This document shows positions 59,632 through 64,000 of a stretch of DNA of 64,000 bases, one piece after another. Every line of letters starts with the position of its first letter. Within the stretch, counting starts at the first letter, position 1. The notes beneath the pieces are model-generated. The model was not told where the DNA came from and made no database searches. It worked only from the letters and a program-made list of their open reading frames with translations. Source of the stretch: Theobroma cacao (taxonomy: Eukaryota; Streptophyta; Magnoliopsida; Malvales; Malvaceae); NCBI RefSeq assembly GCF_000208745.1, contig NC_030858.1:328597-392596 (forward strand), read 5' to 3'. Both the position numbers and the translations under genes were made by a program.

Positions 59632-61230
59632 TTAACTATCTTCCCCAATCCTAGCAGTTTCATCATCAGTTACTTGGCTGGTTTTTCCATCCTCGATTTT
59701 TTCCTGTTTCCCTGTCCATCCATACATCTGCCTTCTGGCATCCCTTCGAGCTGCTCTCTCGGCTAGCTTTAGGTCTTTGAAACCTTGTTCAAACTTTGCT
59801 TCATCCTCTGGTGAAAAGAATACTACCTCCATTTGCCCAAGCTCTTCATACATCTTCTCAATTTTAGCTTTCCAGAACAGGCCCATCTCTGTATCCATCT
59901 TCTGGTAGGGAGTCTTCAGCAGGTACTCATCAATTCCACCTGCCTTGTCAATGCATCGAAGGGCATGAGTGGTGACTTTGACCCGAATGTGGCGATCTAA
60001 GATATAACTAAAGAGCCGCTTATCCTGGACATTAGGCTTCCAACTCCTCCTCGACCTGTCACAACCATTACACAATGTTAAAATTTCCCTATGAACAACA
60101 GAGCAAGAAGAAACTCCATATATTTTTAAGAAACTTCAATGAAGGAATTTGAGCAAAGTAATAAGAAAGTTTGGGCAGCAAAACACAGCTTAAGTCTAAA
60201 CTCAGCTCAACTGAACTAAAGCTTTGATCCCAAGAACTAGGGATTGGCTACAAGAATCATTCTCTCCATTCTTACTCAACCATGGCCAATATTGTCTTCG
60301 AAAGACCTTACGATCCAAATCAAAGAAATCTCTGACCCTTAGGAAGCATTTAAATCCTTGAAAAAGTGAAAGCAAGACATGACAAAACAAAGCAATCCTT
60401 TTTTTCTTTCAATATATTCTTTAGGACTGATTCAGCCATACATATCAGAGTTCAAAGTGCACAAAAAAAGTAGAACACAAAACTTTGCAGCTGAGAACTT
60501 GAACGGATCACATGCTTCCAAGGAAATACAACATCTCAAAATAACGTAACATGTGCTCAACAATGACAAACAATCCAAAATATTCTTTCCCAGTAGCGAG
60601 AGACACCAAAAACAGGAAATCACAAAGGCCTCTTGGTAGCCATAGATATAGACAGCACGATGACAAGTGAATTAGCTGAATTTGATTTCAAGACAAAGAT
60701 CCAAACCACCAAAAATGCTTCATTGTATACAATTTTTAGTTACCAAACTGTTTAAGATCCCATGATTGACTCTGATTTTGAGTTTTCTAAATGATAATAA
60801 CTTCTAGCCTAATTTGCATCAAATTCCTGAACTAATATCGTACTACCCTACCCATACAATAACACCAGCTGAATTCTCAACCCCCAATTATCATACCACT
60901 CCACAAATCCCTTCAGGGCAAAAACTAAAACATCCAATAAAAATACAGTAAGAATGGTAAAATAAACGATTTCAACAAAGAATTTAATTCCAGGATCAAC
61001 CAAGGAGTAATGGAATGGAAGAGAAAGAAATACTTGTTTCCACCGTCTTCGCTGATGCGGTTGCCGAACTGGATGTGTCGGCCAGCGTAAAGGCCGCGTT
61101 TGGCACGGTTCATGACGACCTTGCTGTCCGGAATGCATTTTTTGAGTTGTTCCTTCACTCCAGGCGCCAAGTTGTTCTCTCCCACCTTCTTCACCAGCTT
61201 CTTCATCATCTCCTTCCCTCTGAACGCCAT
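59632..61230 (-). CDS. Organellar (probably mitochondrial) ribosomal protein bL28-like
   Basis: Two exons on the minus strand, 61034-61230 and 59632-60055 (978-base intron), give 206 residues; the junction AA|G keeps frame. The L28 core is clear: NRAKRGLYAGRHIQFGNRIS, then RRSWKPNVQDKRLFSYILDR, then RVKVTTHALRCIDKAGGIDE. Bacterial L28 is about 78 residues. This protein has a basic N-terminal extension of about 35 residues (MAFRGKEMMKKLVKKVGENN), possibly a targeting or rRNA-contacting segment, and a long C-terminal extension (YEELGQMEVVFFSPEDEAKF and a charged tail) seen in plant mitochondrial-type members such as At4g31460, from memory. The protein belongs to the large ribosomal subunit. Chloroplast L28 is a less likely alternative because no plastid-type transit peptide is evident. 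An AGCCCA site II motif lies 221 bases upstream. Confidence 0.9.
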
Positions 61231-62020
61231 CTTCTCCTTCTTCTGTTTCAGTAAAGTTTTAATTTCTCTCTCCCCAAATAATCCTTCCTAACGAGCTTTC
61301 TGTCGACGCTTTGGAAATGGGAAGACAAAAATCACTGAAGCGATTACAGGTCAGGCAGAGTTCGAAACCCCTCAACTGGATTTTTTTCTGCTCTCAAGCC
61401 ACTTCGTTTTCGGGAGGGGCCTTTTAGGTTTGGTCCTCCTCTCCGGTTAAAGCCCATACGGTAGGTTCCATCACTGTCTCTGATTAGTGCCACGTTAGGA
61501 TACTTAAATTCCTCATTTCTCAAATCCCCTAAATTATTGTCATTTCTTCATCTAAGCCTTTAATCTTTTAATCTACTCAAGTAAGCCCTTAACTTTTGAT
61601 TTGAACTCAAATAAACTCTTAATTTTAACGAAAAATTTAGAAAAATTGAGTACCGTCAAACAATATCAACTAACATTTTTATTCCAGCAATTGATATAAT
61701 CGACTCATTTGACCACGTCAACTTTCCAACATTCGACTATGCTAGCTATTATACGACTACGTCAACTTTTCAAGTCATATGCCACAACCCAAATGCATTT
61801 ATACAGAGAGCTATGGTGTAGGTAGTAACACTTCTATAGACTAATCTGGATAACAATGGTTAATTGTAGTAGTACAAATAGACACAAGGCACAAAATTCC
61901 TTACATGAAGCAGCTTGATACAACAGTTCAATTACACAGTTAACAAATTCCTGTTCAATTAGAGGACTACTCAATTTACATGCATTATCTACAAAAAAAA
62001 AGCAGAAGATAACAACTGCA
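61231..62020. promoter_or_regulatory. bL28-like promoter and 3' flank of the PPR/CBS gene
   Basis: The left part is the bL28-like leader and promoter, with AGCCCA (inverse of site II TGGGCT) at 61451-61456 and a GGCC-rich stretch just before it. The right part is the 3' UTR side of the PPR/CBS gene. No other gene is supported. Confidence 0.5.
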
Positions 62021-64000
62021 TCAAAACATTGTTAATCTTCTCCAAAGAGAGTGTTTTTGCTTCAGCACCTCTGGCACAGGTGCCATGAGGTTAACTAATT
62101 GTTCAGCTGTAAAAACACCGACTGCCCTAGACCCATGCGTGGTACCATTCAAGTTGCTATGCTTGACAACAATGACCATTTTGTACTTCTGTTGCAAAAT
62201 TAGATCAACTACATGACCAATGGATGTTGTCGTTGTAACACAAGGAGGTGGACTTCTCATCATTGTTGAAAGTGGGGCATTCATCTGCACAAGGATCAAG
62301 ATCATGCAAGAATGAATCAGCTCACGATTAATAGAAATTTGAGGTGAATGACAACCAATCATAAATTTCATATGTCATCCTCCGAACAAAAATACTAGAT
62401 GGAAATATGTTTCATATCTTAATTATGCGTGACAATGCTGCACGATGAATAATCAAACAATACCAAATCAAGCATGTCGTCAAATGAGGTTATACACCAA
62501 GGAAGTTTTTATTTGCTACCAACAAGATGTGAAAAGTACCTCATAACAATCCTCACGGTGCAATAGCCCAATGCAGCTGCCCCAGTCATCTATAATAGGC
62601 ACAACTGGATCTCTATAGAAGCGCATTACAACTTTCTCCAACTCCAAAGTGCCAAGTACTGGCCTAACTGTTTCAAGTGGCATCATGATGCTCTCAATGG
62701 GTTCACCTGGCAACACCTGAACAGAAAAAATATTGACATTCAACCTAAAAAAATTGACAGTTTATCAGGACTCGGCACTTTGAAACTGCCAGTTCAGGTC
62801 ACCATTCAGTTAGCTCCATCAACAAGATCATCATTGCCAATTCAACTAATTTGGTCACAACTAGAGTTGCTCTCATATATGGATATTTCCAGAACCAGAG
62901 ATTCATTTTATCAGTAGATCCCCCAATAGCAACGCACCTAATAAATATGGTCACATTTTTTGCAATGGTACCACATACCAGAGCCACTCATATGAAGTTC
63001 ATAAAATGCTTTGTCATACATATTCACACCTATATATGCAAATCATCCCTAAAAATTACTTGAATCTTTCTCCTTCTACAGTTCAAAATGAAAAGAAGAG
63101 ACTGTGTACCTGAGGAAGCAAGTAAGGACTGAACATTGATTTGGTAAATCCCAGAAGAACCTCTATATGCAAAGCAACCTGCATAGCAGTAGCACATTGA
63201 AGGTGTTTAACTAAAAAGCATAACTAACATCTTATAAAGGGAGGAGGGTTAAACTACATTATGTGCAGACCAGATTAATCCCATCAAACTAAACAAACAG
63301 GAGAACTTAGAAAAGCACAAAGTTTATTGCTTAACAAGGGCAATAGTAGTTGAGAACATTTTCAACAAGGGCAACATATTTACATACATTTCAAATATCT
63401 TATGTCTTCAACAGGTCAGGTAAGATTAAGCTGCTGTGTTCTTTCTTTCCTTAGTGTATTTGTCCAATCAACAAAAGTAAGAACAATTCCATACCATGCC
63501 TCCACGACTTGTCCATGATATACCCTTCTTCCATCTGTTAATAATCTGTGTAAGATTTTCTACAGCTGCATCAACCTGGTGAAAAAAGAAAAAAAAAAAA
63601 CAGAATTCAAAATTTCCAAGTTCGGGAATTCTTACATGAGATAACCTAGAGTACAGAAAGAAAACCTATGATTGTCATTTAGTTTTGGAAGTATGCACAT
63701 GGTCTGCCAGTGCCAGTTCATGTTTTCCCAGTCATAATTGTGTCTGGTACATGCAGATGAGACAACTAATCCTAATAAATACAATAATTTATATTATAGA
63801 TATGCTTTTTGCACCATGCATTAGCAATTGAAATGCCAAATATCAAGGGTAGATGGATTGATTACCTGCCCATCATTTAAAGCAGACTCCATAAGAAGAT
63901 GATCAGCTTCTTCTTGAACAGCCAGGGAGATGGTTCCAGAAGAATCTGGCCACAACCGCTCATGCAGATTCTTAACCATATTGTAATCCCCTTGATCAGC
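62021..64000 (-). CDS. PPR/CBS-domain protein, C-terminal half (5' partial at window end)
   Basis: Five exons on the minus strand, 63866-64000 (continuing past the window), 63495-63575, 63110-63178, 62540-62716 and 62021-62284, give 211 residues plus a TGA stop; every junction is phase 0. The last two exons encode a pair of CBS motifs. The first is [20 protein letters not shown] with [20 protein letters not shown]. The second is [20 protein letters not shown] with [13 protein letters not shown] and [14 protein letters not shown]. Such pairs (Bateman modules) bind adenosyl ligands in many proteins. The upstream exons ([46 protein letters not shown]) fit the linker of At5g10690, which I remember as a pentatricopeptide protein fused to CBS domains. 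No PPR motif is visible in this window, so the fusion is inferred from that resemblance. CBSX-type proteins are an alternative if the upstream part lacks PPRs. Confidence 0.8.

Noticed and set aside
1..64000. tRNA, rRNA, CRISPR arrays, insertion sequences
   Set aside because: I looked for tRNA B-box words, rRNA-like blocks, spaced direct repeats and transposase frames and found none convincing; the window is ordinary plant nuclear DNA.

Overview
This is a stretch of plant nuclear chromosome from a eudicot. The evidence is spliced genes with short GT-AG introns, AT-rich intergenic DNA, and an ordinary set of conserved plant genes. Protein wording and gene content suggest a rosid, possibly Malvales, but that is an impression and not proven. 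There is no bacterial, organellar or viral segment, no CRISPR array and no RNA gene that I could recognise. I reconstructed splice structures by hand; every exon chain below keeps frame across all junctions.

Layout: (1) 82-439 (+) 3' end of an HBS1/eRF3-type translational GTPase, with a GC-AG intron. (2) 2589-4170 (+) DUF1644 zinc-finger protein. (3) 5366-7275 (-) REI1-like 60S biogenesis factor. (4) 8394-14578 (+) KAKU4-like nuclear envelope protein in 13 coding exons. (5) 15162-17042 (+) COP9 signalosome subunit 5. (6) 17043-24363, a 7.3 kb gene-poor gap. (7) 24364-31063 (+) plasma-membrane H+-ATPase in 16 coding exons. (8) 31816-33148 (-) class III peroxidase. (9) 34134-38660 (-) CENP-O-like kinetochore protein in 12 coding exons. 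(10) 39765-40483 a 719 bp hAT-type MITE with perfect 8 bp target-site duplication. (11) 42876-44138 (+) SAGA subunit ADA1-like. (12) 47543-49756 (-) RING-H2 E3 ligase of the RHG1A/MBR type. (13) 56173-57393 (+) plant calmodulin-binding-domain protein. (14) 57993-58364 (-) DUF761 protein. (15) 59632-61230 (-) organellar bL28-like ribosomal protein. (16) 62021-64000 (-) 3' half of a PPR/CBS-domain protein that continues beyond the window.

The genes are independent plant transcription units, not an operon or pathway cluster. Two patterns stand out. First, the gene set appears to interleave homologues that I remember from three separate Arabidopsis segments (around At4g314xx, At5g106xx-107xx and At2g245xx), as expected of a less fractionated ancestral block. 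Second, TGGGCC/T (site II, TCP-type) motifs lie upstream of the ribosome-biogenesis, ribosomal-protein and CENP-O genes, consistent with growth-linked expression.

I did not find a convincing new biological system. The items most worth checking are the hAT MITE, the GC-AG intron, the short upstream ORFs, the site II clusters and the palindrome/G-box cluster in the large gap.
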